From the NCBI GenBank assembly GCA_036277115.1, contig DASUNM010000002.1, positions 124,001 to 188,000 of the forward strand: a DNA stretch of 64,000 nt, read 5' to 3'. The translations under genes were made by a program, and so were the position numbers. Positions within the stretch are counted from its first letter, which is position 1, and each line of letters begins with the position of its first letter. The notes below the pieces were generated by a model, which was not told the origin of the DNA, did no database searches, and was given only the letters and a program-made list of their open reading frames with translations. Positions 42,004 to 49,979 of the stretch are shown here, in pieces. Source of the DNA: Pyrinomonadaceae bacterium. Its GTDB lineage: Bacteria; Acidobacteriota; Blastocatellia; Pyrinomonadales; Pyrinomonadaceae.

Positions 42004-45000
42004 ATGAGAAAACAACCAGCGACCAGTTTCATAGCTAAGCGTCCCGGTAAGCTTGCTGTCCGGGCGTTGTTGCTGGTGTTGTTTTTTGGAGTCTGGTCTG
42101 TGAGCGCCGCCTACGCGGGGATCACCGTTCAACCAACGACATGGAACGTCATCGGTCTGGACAGCAACAACGTAAGCACCGGTCCGGCCGCGTACCCCGT
42201 GGGGGTGCGCGTTTGCAACACCGGGAGCGCACCCGTGACCAACGTTACCGGCAACTTTGTTTGGGACAGTTCCGATATCTATATCAATCTAAGCGGACCG
42301 AGCACCATTAACGTGCAAACCCTGGCGGCGGGCGCGTGTACCGATATCTATTTCACGGTGGCGGTCACGCGGAGCAGCGCTGCGTATGACAATTTTCGCA
42401 GGTACCACATAACGGTTACCGGCGACGGAGTGTCTTCCGTGACCACGCCGACGCCCCGGGAAATCTATGTGGAAAAGATCATTTCGCAGAATCGAAATTC
42501 CGTGAACTCGATCACCGGACCGACCACCGTCTATGTCGGTCAGACTTACCAGTACACAGTCAACGCCAGCACGGCCACCGGCGGATACGAGCAACTTCAG
42601 GCCTTTCTCGAGCTCCCGAATATAATCTTCCAGGTCCTATCAATTGCCACGACCTACACGGCGCCGAGCGGAGGTACTAATAACAAGTTTTATGCTGATG
42701 CTTGTGGTTGGGAAAATAATCCCCTCAGTGCCAACTATCGTGATTGTGTGGGCCCGGACCAGTACCCGGGCGGAAAAGCAGGCGGCAATGTAGTGACCAC
42801 TTACACGGTCAAAGTCCTGTCGACGGGCACGACCACGGCGGGCACTGCAATTGTCGATTTCTCAGGCAGCAGTTATCACTACAACAGCGATTACGGAACC
42901 ACGGTCATTTCCATCACGGCGCTTCCTCCACCGCTTACGTTGACCAAGATTGCGAATCCAACGAACCCGACCGCGGGAGCGACAGTTACTTACACGCTGC
43001 GGGTCACGAATAGCGGGTCGGCTAGTTACACGCTCACCGATTTTGTTGACACTCCGCCCACCAGCCCGGCGACGCCGACTTATGTTTCGGGCTCTTCAAC
43101 TTTCAATGGCGCGTCGATTTCTAATCCGGTGGCGGCAGGTTCAACCCGGACATGGACCGGCAGTTTTGTAGTGCCGGGGGGGACCACCCGGGACCTTACC
43201 TATCAGATGGTGATGCCCAATACGCCGGGCACTTACGCCAATTCAGCGATCGCTCATGTAAACGAATTTCAGATCGATACCACCCAAAGCACCGCGGACA
43301 ACGCTCCGGCGACCGCTTCGGTAACCATTGCCCCGCCGGACATGACAATTGCGAAGACCCACATCGGCAACTTCACGCAGGGACAAACCGGGGCGACTTA
43401 CTCGATCACCGCGACCAATTCCGGATCTGCGCCGACCAGCGCGGCGGTTTCAGTGACTGATACCTTGCCGGCCGGTCTGACGGCTACTGCGATCAGCGGC
43501 ACGGGCTGGACTTGCGTGTTGGGCACGTTGACGTGCACGCGCAGTGATGCGCTTGCTGCTGGAGCCAGCTATCCGGTGATCACGCTGACGGTCAACGTGG
43601 CCAACAATGCCGCTTCGAGTGTGACCAATTCGGTGGCAGTTTCAGGCGGAGGAGAAACCAACACCTCGAACAATACGGCTACGGATGCCACCACGATCAC
43701 GCAGTTGCCTGACATGACGATTGCGAAGAGTCACAGCGGCAATTTCACCCAAGGCCAAACCGGCGCGACCTACACCCTTACCGCCACAAACTCAGGCTTC
43801 GCGGCCACCAGCGGAACTGTAACCGTGACTGACACTTTGCCTGCTGGCCTTACTGCAACAGCGATCAGCGGGACCGGTTGGACATGCGTGCTGGCCACGC
43901 TGACCTGTACCCGCGCCAACGCGCTGGCTGCCGGTGCAAGCTATCCAGTGATCACGGTAACGGTGAACGTGGCCAACAATGCTGCGGCCAGCGTCACCAA
44001 CTCAGTGAGTGTTTCCGGGGGTGGACAAACGAATACGACTAATGACTCAGCAACTGATCCGACGACAATTAACCAGTTGCCTGACCTGACGATCGCCAAG
44101 AGTCACACGGGCAACTTTACCCAGGGACAGACCGGCGCGACCTACACCCTCACCGCGACTAACTCAGGTTTCGCAGCGACCAGCGGAACAGTAACCGTGA
44201 CTGACACTTTGCCTACTGGCCTGACGGCGACTGCGATGAGCGGCACCGGTTGGACATGCGTGTTGGCCACCCTCACCTGCACCCGCAGTAACGCGCTGGC
44301 TGCAGGCGCAAGCTATCCGGTTATCACGTTGACGGTAAACGTGGCCAATAATGCGCCCGCGAGCGTGATTAACTCAGTCTCAGTGTCCGGCGGCGGCGAG
44401 AGTAATACGGCAAATAACACTGCGACCGACGCCACTACAATCAATCAACTTCCCGACTTAACCGTCGCCAAGAGCCACACCGGTAACTTCACTCAGGGCC
44501 AGACCGGCGCTACTTATTCCCTCACCGTTACTAATTCAGGTTCAGCCGCGACTACGGCGTTAGTTTCAGTCACGGACACGCTCCCAGCCGGATTGACGGC
44601 GACGGCGATCAGCGGCACCGGCTGGAGCTGCGTGCTGGGAACCTTAACTTGTACGCGCAATACCGTGCTTGCGGCCGGTGCGAGCTATCCAGTGATCACG
44701 GTAACGGTGAATGTGGCCAACAATGCTCCTGCAAGTGTTACCAACTCAGTGAGTGTTTCCGGGGGTGGGCAAACTAACACCAGCAATGACTCGGCGACTG
44801 ATCCGACGACAATTAACCAGCTGCCCGACATGACGATTGCGAAGTCGCACACAGGAAACTTTACGCAGGGCCAGACCGGCGCGACCTACACCCTTACCGC
44901 CACTAACTCAGGCTTCGCGGCCACCAGCGGAACTGTAACCGTGACTGACACTTTGCCTGCTGGCCTTACTGCAACAGCGATCAGCGGCACCGGTTGGACA

Positions 45001-45981
45001 TGCGTGTTGGCCACGCTCACCTGCACCCGCAGTAACGCACTGGCCGCAGGCGCAAGCTATCCGGCGATTACCCTGACCGTGAATGTCGCACTCAACGCCC
45101 CGTCAAGTGTAACCAACGCGGTTTCAGTGTCCGGTGGTGGCCAAACAAATACGACCAACGACACGGCGAGTGATCCGACGACCATCAATCAGGTTGCGGA
45201 TTTAACGATCGTCAAATCGCACACTGGTAATTTCAGCCAGGGTCAGACGGGCGCGACCTACTCAATTACCGTGACGAATTCCGGCGCCGGGGCCACCAGC
45301 GGCGTTGTCACCGTTACTGATACTTTGCCGGCAGGCTTAACCGCGACCGCCATGGCGGGTACGGGCTGGAGCTGCGTGTTAGGTACTCTGACATGCACGC
45401 GCAGCGAAGCGTTGGCCGCCGGATCGAGTTATCCGGTAATCACTCTGACAGTAAACGTGGCCGCGAACGCACCCGCGAGCGTTACCAACACCGCGAGCGT
45501 TTCCGGTGGCGGTGAGGTCAACGCGTCGAACAACAGCGCCAGTGACCCGACCACCATCAACGCCAGCCCGCCAAACATCAGTCTGGTGAAGAGTGTCAGT
45601 CCGAGTGGCGTTCAAGTCCCCGGGACGGATCTCGCTTACACAGTTACTTATACAAACAGCGGGGGAATGGCAGCGCAAAGCTTCATCATCATCGATCCGA
45701 ATCCCGCGAACGTGGATCCGCTCGAGCGAGTATTTAACAACGTCGATTTCAAAGTCGGTTCGATGACCAGCGCTCCCGGCACCAGCGGCCTCGTCGCCAC
45801 TTTCTCGTATTCAAATGACGGAGGCACGACGTGGACCTACACGCCGGTGAGTGGCGGAGGCGGCGCGCCCGCAGGTTACGATCGAAACGTTACGAATATT
45901 CGCTGGAGCTTCGCCGGCAATCTCAGCCAGACATCACCCAACAACATCGGCAGTGTCGGTTTCACCGCGCGGATTCGCTAG
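42004..45981 (+). CDS. Exported tandem-repeat DUF11 adhesin-like protein
   Basis: 1325 residues from ATG 42004 (MRKQPATSFIAKRPGKLAVR), which follows the previous stop by 19 nt; the frame is open further upstream inside the neighbour but that part is a shadow. Signal peptide, two unique beta-rich domains (to ~300), one DUF11 domain (LTLTKIANPTNPTAGATVTY), six nearly identical 124-residue DUF11 repeats (43339-45570), and a diverged last domain (ISLVKSVSPSGVQVPGTDLA). No anchor is visible. Each repeat has a TGWTCVL...LTCTR pair of Cys, probably a disulfide within each Ig-like domain. Confidence 0.85.
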   Translation: MRKQPATSFIAKRPGKLAVRALLLVLFFGVWSVSAAYAGITVQPTTWNVIGLDSNNVSTGPAAYPVGVRVCNTGSAPVTNVTGNFVWDSSDIYINLSGPSTINVQTLAAGACTDIYFTVAVTRSSAAYDNFRRYHITVTGDGVSSVTTPTPREIYVEKIISQNRNSVNSITGPTTVYVGQTYQYTVNASTATGGYEQLQAFLELPNIIFQVLSIATTYTAPSGGTNNKFYADACGWENNPLSANYRDCVGPDQYPGGKAGGNVVTTYTVKVLSTGTTTAGTAIVDFSGSSYHYNSDYGTTVISITALPPPLTLTKIANPTNPTAGATVTYTLRVTNSGSASYTLTDFVDTPPTSPATPTYVSGSSTFNGASISNPVAAGSTRTWTGSFVVPGGTTRDLTYQMVMPNTPGTYANSAIAHVNEFQIDTTQSTADNAPATASVTIAPPDMTIAKTHIGNFTQGQTGATYSITATNSGSAPTSAAVSVTDTLPAGLTATAISGTGWTCVLGTLTCTRSDALAAGASYPVITLTVNVANNAASSVTNSVAVSGGGETNTSNNTATDATTITQLPDMTIAKSHSGNFTQGQTGATYTLTATNSGFAATSGTVTVTDTLPAGLTATAISGTGWTCVLATLTCTRANALAAGASYPVITVTVNVANNAAASVTNSVSVSGGGQTNTTNDSATDPTTINQLPDLTIAKSHTGNFTQGQTGATYTLTATNSGFAATSGTVTVTDTLPTGLTATAMSGTGWTCVLATLTCTRSNALAAGASYPVITLTVNVANNAPASVINSVSVSGGGESNTANNTATDATTINQLPDLTVAKSHTGNFTQGQTGATYSLTVTNSGSAATTALVSVTDTLPAGLTATAISGTGWSCVLGTLTCTRNTVLAAGASYPVITVTVNVANNAPASVTNSVSVSGGGQTNTSNDSATDPTTINQLPDMTIAKSHTGNFTQGQTGATYTLTATNSGFAATSGTVTVTDTLPAGLTATAISGTGWTCVLATLTCTRSNALAAGASYPAITLTVNVALNAPSSVTNAVSVSGGGQTNTTNDTASDPTTINQVADLTIVKSHTGNFSQGQTGATYSITVTNSGAGATSGVVTVTDTLPAGLTATAMAGTGWSCVLGTLTCTRSEALAAGSSYPVITLTVNVAANAPASVTNTASVSGGGEVNASNNSASDPTTINASPPNISLVKSVSPSGVQVPGTDLAYTVTYTNSGGMAAQSFIIIDPNPANVDPLERVFNNVDFKVGSMTSAPGTSGLVATFSYSNDGGTTWTYTPVSGGGGAPAGYDRNVTNIRWSFAGNLSQTSPNNIGSVGFTARIR
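43339..45570 (+). repeat. Six in-frame 372-bp tandem repeats
   Basis: Units begin at 43339, 43711, 44083, 44455, 44827 and 45199, each exactly 372 bp (124 codons), starting at the Asp of DMTIAKSH-type motifs and ending before the next. Units 2 and 5 share long near-identical blocks, pointing to recombination or gene conversion within the array. Confidence 0.9.
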
Positions 45982-46204
45982 CGTTAGCAAATCGCAGCCG
46001 ATTCGTGGGAGTAATCGCGCGCCGGTACTTTGCCGGCCGTTACGACCGCAATGCGAATCCCCGCTATACTCAATTCAAGAAAAGTCGTGTAAAAATTGAC
46101 ATCCTTGGCAGGGAAGAGTCCTGGAGTCGATTAGACAGCCCCCGGAATTGCGAACTTGAAATCGCACTTGCCTGCCCGATTCTGACGTCATGCGGTTTTG
46201 ATTT

Positions 46205-46618
46205 ATGGGACGAGAACCTTGGGACCCGTCGTTAGCAGGTGAGGGCGGGTTTTGTGAAGATGTTTGGGCGCTGATCGGCAAACAGCTGCGTGACATCGGT
46301 GCGGTCCGAATTAGGGAAACGCGCGCGGGGAGCGGATTTGATGACACCGAGGTCTGCTTCTTCTCAGTGTCCGACAAGATCATCGCCATACCGTATTCTC
46401 CCCGAGACGGGTCGACTTGTTTCATTCGCGACGCGGAATCGGCAGATTTGTCGCAGTACGAGACATGGGACACCTTATGGCACGTCCTCGGGATGGACAG
46501 GCATCCGGATACGTTCGAAGGGCTGAATGAATACCTTGCGCAGTTTCCTACGGGTTTTCAGGAAATTATTGAGTTCACGGGAACTTGCCTGGTGAAATAC
46601 TTTGCCAGCGTAAGGTGA
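46205..46618 (+). CDS. Unknown small protein (137 residues)
   Basis: Not recognised. It starts MGREPWDPSLAGEGGFCEDV; a cytoplasmic, acidic protein with the look of a small alpha/beta fold (VSDKIIAIPYSPRDGSTCFI, WHVLGMDRHPDTFEGLNEYL). A competing minus-strand frame overlaps it, but the plus frame has the more protein-like composition. It is the only gene candidate between the DUF11 run and the Kelch-type protein. No clear ribosome binding site. Confidence 0.45.
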   Translation: MGREPWDPSLAGEGGFCEDVWALIGKQLRDIGAVRIRETRAGSGFDDTEVCFFSVSDKIIAIPYSPRDGSTCFIRDAESADLSQYETWDTLWHVLGMDRHPDTFEGLNEYLAQFPTGFQEIIEFTGTCLVKYFASVR

Positions 46619-46641
46619 GCAAATCACACTGCACACTTTTC

Positions 46642-47649
46642 ATGAAACACTTCAAAGTAACTCATCTCCTTCTGAGCGTCTTATTGCTGAGTGCTCCGTC
46701 GACGTCGGCCTGTACCCGCGAAACCGGCGAACCCGGTTCCTCAGTACAGAATTATCAATGGCGACGTGTAATTGAGTCGGGCAAGGGTTGTTTTCAGGAG
46801 AGCGGTTGCGCGCCAGGCCAATGGGCCATGGCGCTTGTTCCCCTCGCCGCTTTCGACAAGCTGTTCATCATCGGTTGGAAAGAGGTTTGGTCTTCGGCGG
46901 ACGGGATCAACTGGACCTCCCAGCCGAAGACTGATTGGGGCGAGCGACATGGGATGGTCCACGTCTTCTTCGACAACAAGATGTGGATGACGGGCGGGAT
47001 GCAATCCTGGGACAAGTTCAAGAACGACGTGTGGTATTCGACCGACGGACGCGATTGGAAACTGGCAATGCCGCATGCGCCGTGGGCGCCGAGACGCAAT
47101 CATCAGCTTCTGGTTTTTGATAACAAGATGTGGCTGATCGGCGGAGCCATGAGCTCAGGTCGATTGGATCAGACCCCGACGCAGTTTTTCAATGACGTAT
47201 GGTCATCGACCGACGGAGTCAACTGGACGCAGGTGACGGCCCGCGCCGCTTGGGATGCGCGAGACGGACTCTTAGCATTTAGCTTCGGAAACAGGATATG
47301 GGTGATAGGCGGCGAAGGCCGGCGTGACGTCTGGTCTTCTGCGGACGGGAAAACATGGACGCAGGCCACAGCCGCCGCCGCTTGGACAGCGCGTCGGGGC
47401 AACGGCGGTTTGGTTTTCGACGGAAAGATGTGGATCTTCGGCGGCCTTGAGCGCAATGACGTGTGGTATTCGACCGACGGCCAAACATGGCAGACGGCTT
47501 TTGCTCACGCTCCCTGGACGACACGCAGCGCCGAGCATAGCGTGGTCTTCAACGGTAAGCTCTGGATTTATGGAGGCAAGACAGGCCGTCCTGATAGTTG
47601 GAAAGAATCAGGCGACGTTTGGATAATGTCGGCACCGCCCGCCCGCTAG
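46642..47649 (+). CDS. Exported Kelch-like beta-propeller protein
   Basis: 335 residues from ATG 46642 (MKHFKVTHLLLSVLLLSAPS). The signal peptide ends near STSAC, a poor lipobox, so lipoprotein status is uncertain. Five to six Kelch-type blades are obvious, each with a V[F/V]xNKMWxxGG core and a DVWSS[T/A]DGxxW strand (DNKMWMTGGMQSW, DNKMWLIGGAMSS, GNRIWVIGGEGRRDVWSS, DGKMWIFGGLERNDVWYS, NGKLWIYGGKTG). Kelch propellers are binding scaffolds; no catalytic activity is implied. The frame opens upstream inside the preceding gene, but the signal peptide fixes the start. Confidence 0.8.
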   Translation: MKHFKVTHLLLSVLLLSAPSTSACTRETGEPGSSVQNYQWRRVIESGKGCFQESGCAPGQWAMALVPLAAFDKLFIIGWKEVWSSADGINWTSQPKTDWGERHGMVHVFFDNKMWMTGGMQSWDKFKNDVWYSTDGRDWKLAMPHAPWAPRRNHQLLVFDNKMWLIGGAMSSGRLDQTPTQFFNDVWSSTDGVNWTQVTARAAWDARDGLLAFSFGNRIWVIGGEGRRDVWSSADGKTWTQATAAAAWTARRGNGGLVFDGKMWIFGGLERNDVWYSTDGQTWQTAFAHAPWTTRSAEHSVVFNGKLWIYGGKTGRPDSWKESGDVWIMSAPPAR

Positions 47650-47809
47650 CATGCCTTCCGCTGGATTAAACATAGTCGTCGCAGGCTGCGTCTACTTCAT
47701 CGTTGGTGTGGTAGTCGGCGAATTAGCGAATTAATGCCGCGCAATCCGCAACGACGTTGTGCGGCCGACGCGCCAATTGCGGAAGCTCGAATGAGAGGAA
47801 CCATAAGCC

Positions 47810-49000
47810 ATGTTTCAAGGTGCTGAAGACTCCGCTACTAAGATTACCGTTGGTTGGATTGCTGTGATTGGCGCGATCGGCGCGGCACTAATCTCATTAA
47901 TTGGAGCCGTCGTAAATGTCATTATCACCCGCAGGAGTCAAAAAGAGTCCGTAAGACTCCAACGCGAGATGAAGGCAGTCGATGCATTGCTCGCCGAGAA
48001 GAAGCAGGAATTCGACGTACAGATTGAGGTTAAGAGGCAATCTTTTCAGAAAGAACTTGAAGCAATTAGATCAGGCTTTGAGGATGAGAATGCTGAGAAA
48101 AGAGCGCGTAGGGACTACGAATATGAAGCGCGCCAACGCCTTTACAAAGAGATTGAGCCACTATTGTTCCAGTTAACTGAAAAAGGCGAAGATACGCTTT
48201 ACCGTATATCCGGCCTCGCCGGCGAGTCTAAAAACGGAAATCTTACTTCGTCTGGAGGATGGCTTTCCGTCCCGGACCATTATTACACGATCTCAAATAT
48301 GTATAAGTTCATTGCGCCGCTTACCTTTATTAAGCTCATGCAGCGAAAACTGACCGCGGTTGATCTCAGTCTAGTTCCGCAAATCAACGCGCTATACACA
48401 ATTGCAAGATACCTATCGTGGTCTTTTACGGATGACTTTGTCGTAAGGAACCTCGCGAATTTGCCGTACGAGCCTAATCAGCCCGGGTGGAATAAATTTC
48501 GCGAAACAAATCCGAGTGTCTATTGGCGGCAAGGTATTCCGACCGGCAGGCTTGATAAAGTAGTTAGTCTTCTTATTAATGATACGACCGGACAATGTAT
48601 GAGCTTCGGGGAATTTGAGGATCAGTGGAGAAGGATAGGCTCACCAATAAATGAAACATTTGAAATTGTCTTTGACTTATTCTGTGACTTTCACCCGAAG
48701 ACCCGGCCAATCCTGTGGCGCATCCTGATCATCCAAGCGCATCTCTACTATGCTTTGATCCGCTACCGCGATCAAAAGCCTGTCATCGAAGAATCAACCA
48801 AACTAGTCATTCCGCTGAGGGCATCACAGGACCTAATCCGGAAAAACTTTGATTGGCGGCAAGCTAACGACCAGACAACCCCAGACCACGAAATATTTGT
48901 TCAGCCATTTGAAACGGCGGAAATATACCTGGCTGAGCGCCTTAAAGAGCTGTTCGACGGAGGTTCTCCTTCAGCTCGGGCAACCGGCCTCACACGATAG
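47810..49000 (+). CDS. Membrane-anchored coiled-coil protein of unknown function
   Basis: 396 residues; the start is supported by AGAGGA upstream. One N-terminal transmembrane helix (about 12-38, ITVGWIAVIGAIGAALISLI), then a long coiled coil (about 42-110, rich in Lys/Glu/Gln/Arg) and a helical cytoplasmic domain of ~270 residues (LYTIARYLSWSFTDDFVVRN, FEIVFDLFCDFHPKTRPILW). Not recognised. The coding sequence is visibly AT-richer and uses more A/T-ending codons than its neighbours, suggesting horizontal acquisition. TM plus coiled coil plus unknown domain is common among orphan proteins in accessory or defence regions, but no catalytic motif is visible. Confidence 0.7.
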   Translation: MFQGAEDSATKITVGWIAVIGAIGAALISLIGAVVNVIITRRSQKESVRLQREMKAVDALLAEKKQEFDVQIEVKRQSFQKELEAIRSGFEDENAEKRARRDYEYEARQRLYKEIEPLLFQLTEKGEDTLYRISGLAGESKNGNLTSSGGWLSVPDHYYTISNMYKFIAPLTFIKLMQRKLTAVDLSLVPQINALYTIARYLSWSFTDDFVVRNLANLPYEPNQPGWNKFRETNPSVYWRQGIPTGRLDKVVSLLINDTTGQCMSFGEFEDQWRRIGSPINETFEIVFDLFCDFHPKTRPILWRILIIQAHLYYALIRYRDQKPVIEESTKLVIPLRASQDLIRKNFDWRQANDQTTPDHEIFVQPFETAEIYLAERLKELFDGGSPSARATGLTR

Positions 49001-49052
49001 CTGCACCATCGCCGCCGCCTAACAATCGCCGGACCTGATTCCTCAATCGGAC

Positions 49053-49820
49053 TTACTGAATTACAAACACATCATCGTTTAGCGGCTGGTTGATTTTCAC
49101 TTCCTTAGCTTTGTATTCGGCAAAGTACGTGCCCTGGGTCGATTCTATACGCTGCGAAAAGCTCATAGCCACCAGCACGCCTTCGAATTCTTTGAACTTC
49201 GAGTGTTCGATGCCGAAGGTGTAACTGCCATACGGAATCAAGTACTGCGTAACGCGAGCCGTCGTGGGATCGATATAGAAGTCGGTGGTGTTGCCGGCGG
49301 AATCGACGATGCGAAATCCGCGCAGCTTCTTTTTGTCGGGCAAGCCAGAGACGGTAAAGCCGGGCTGATCATATTTAGCCAGGACGGGCATACCGAATCT
49401 ATCTGCGGGCGGCATTTCCACACCGGGCATCGAACTGAACGATTGCTGCCCGTCGTAGATTTGCTTGAACTGGAAAACCGGCTCCGCATTTACGTCGAGC
49501 CGCATCTTTGGGCCCGCAGTTACCAGCGAAAACTTCCCGGGAAGCGCCCGCGCACTGTTCGGGGCGTAAAGATCAACGCTCCCGACCAGCCAAATATTCT
49601 TCACGTTCTTGAATTTGTCTCCACCCTGCGCGGCGAGGGCAGCGCGCGCCAGTTCGACTGGAGTGCTGTTGGCGTTAATTGCGGGGGGCGCCGGAATCGC
49701 CGCACTCGCATTAGAAGCTGAATTGCCGTTGCCTGCAGGCATGCTGCCGGCGCCCGCCTGCGCGAAGGCTACCGCAGTAGAAAAGAGAAGTAGGAACAGG
49801 CTTAACGTGAGTTTTTTCAT
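49053..49820 (-). CDS. Exported LolA-fold-like protein
   Basis: 255 residues from ATG 49818-49820 (MKKLTLSLFLLLFSTAVAFA), with GGAG 9 nt upstream; the longer frame crosses the terminator of the TonB gene and is rejected. After a signal peptide and a low-complexity Ala/Asn/Ser linker (to ~50), the body (ELARAALAAQGGDKFKNVKN, LPGKFSLVTAGPKMRLDVNA, FRIVDSAGNTTDFYIDPTTA, EFEGVLVAMSFSQRIESTQG) resembles the outer-membrane lipoprotein-sorting (LolA/LolB-like) half-barrel fold. No lipobox. It lies downstream of, and on the same strand as, the TonB receptor, but separated by a strong terminator. Confidence 0.65.
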   Translation of the reverse strand: MKKLTLSLFLLLFSTAVAFAQAGAGSMPAGNGNSASNASAAIPAPPAINANSTPVELARAALAAQGGDKFKNVKNIWLVGSVDLYAPNSARALPGKFSLVTAGPKMRLDVNAEPVFQFKQIYDGQQSFSSMPGVEMPPADRFGMPVLAKYDQPGFTVSGLPDKKKLRGFRIVDSAGNTTDFYIDPTTARVTQYLIPYGSYTFGIEHSKFKEFEGVLVAMSFSQRIESTQGTYFAEYKAKEVKINQPLNDDVFVIQ

Positions 49821-49875
49821 TGTGACTCTCCTGAGAATGGCGAGATGGCTCTCGTCAGAACATTTGGCCTCGGGC

Positions 49876-49922
49876 AAAAAAGAATCCCGAAGCCTTTGAT
49901 GAAACTTAAGGCTCCGGGATTT
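49876..49922 (-). terminator. Intrinsic terminator after the TonB-dependent receptor gene
   Basis: Stem AATCCCG plus AGCCTT pairing with AAGGCT plus CGGGATT (49883-49922, one internal mismatch) is followed on the minus strand by TTCTTTTTT. Confidence 0.85.
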
Positions 49923-49979
49923 ATTACGCCCACGCCAGGCGTAAGTTCAGAAATAAGTTGATCGGATTCGCCGCGGTCC

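Noticed and set aside
43339-45570. CRISPR-like regularly spaced repeats
   Set aside because: Period 372 bp, in frame, whole unit conserved: these are protein domain repeats, not a CRISPR array. No CRISPR array was seen anywhere in the window.
46075-46473. 132-codon minus-strand frame opposite the 137-residue unknown gene
   Set aside because: Composition is less protein-like than the plus-strand frame, and all neighbours are plus-strand.
47651-47734. 27-residue hydrophobic ORF (MPSAGLNIVVAGCVYFIVGV...)
   Set aside because: It could be a tiny membrane peptide, but it has no ribosome binding site and no independent support.
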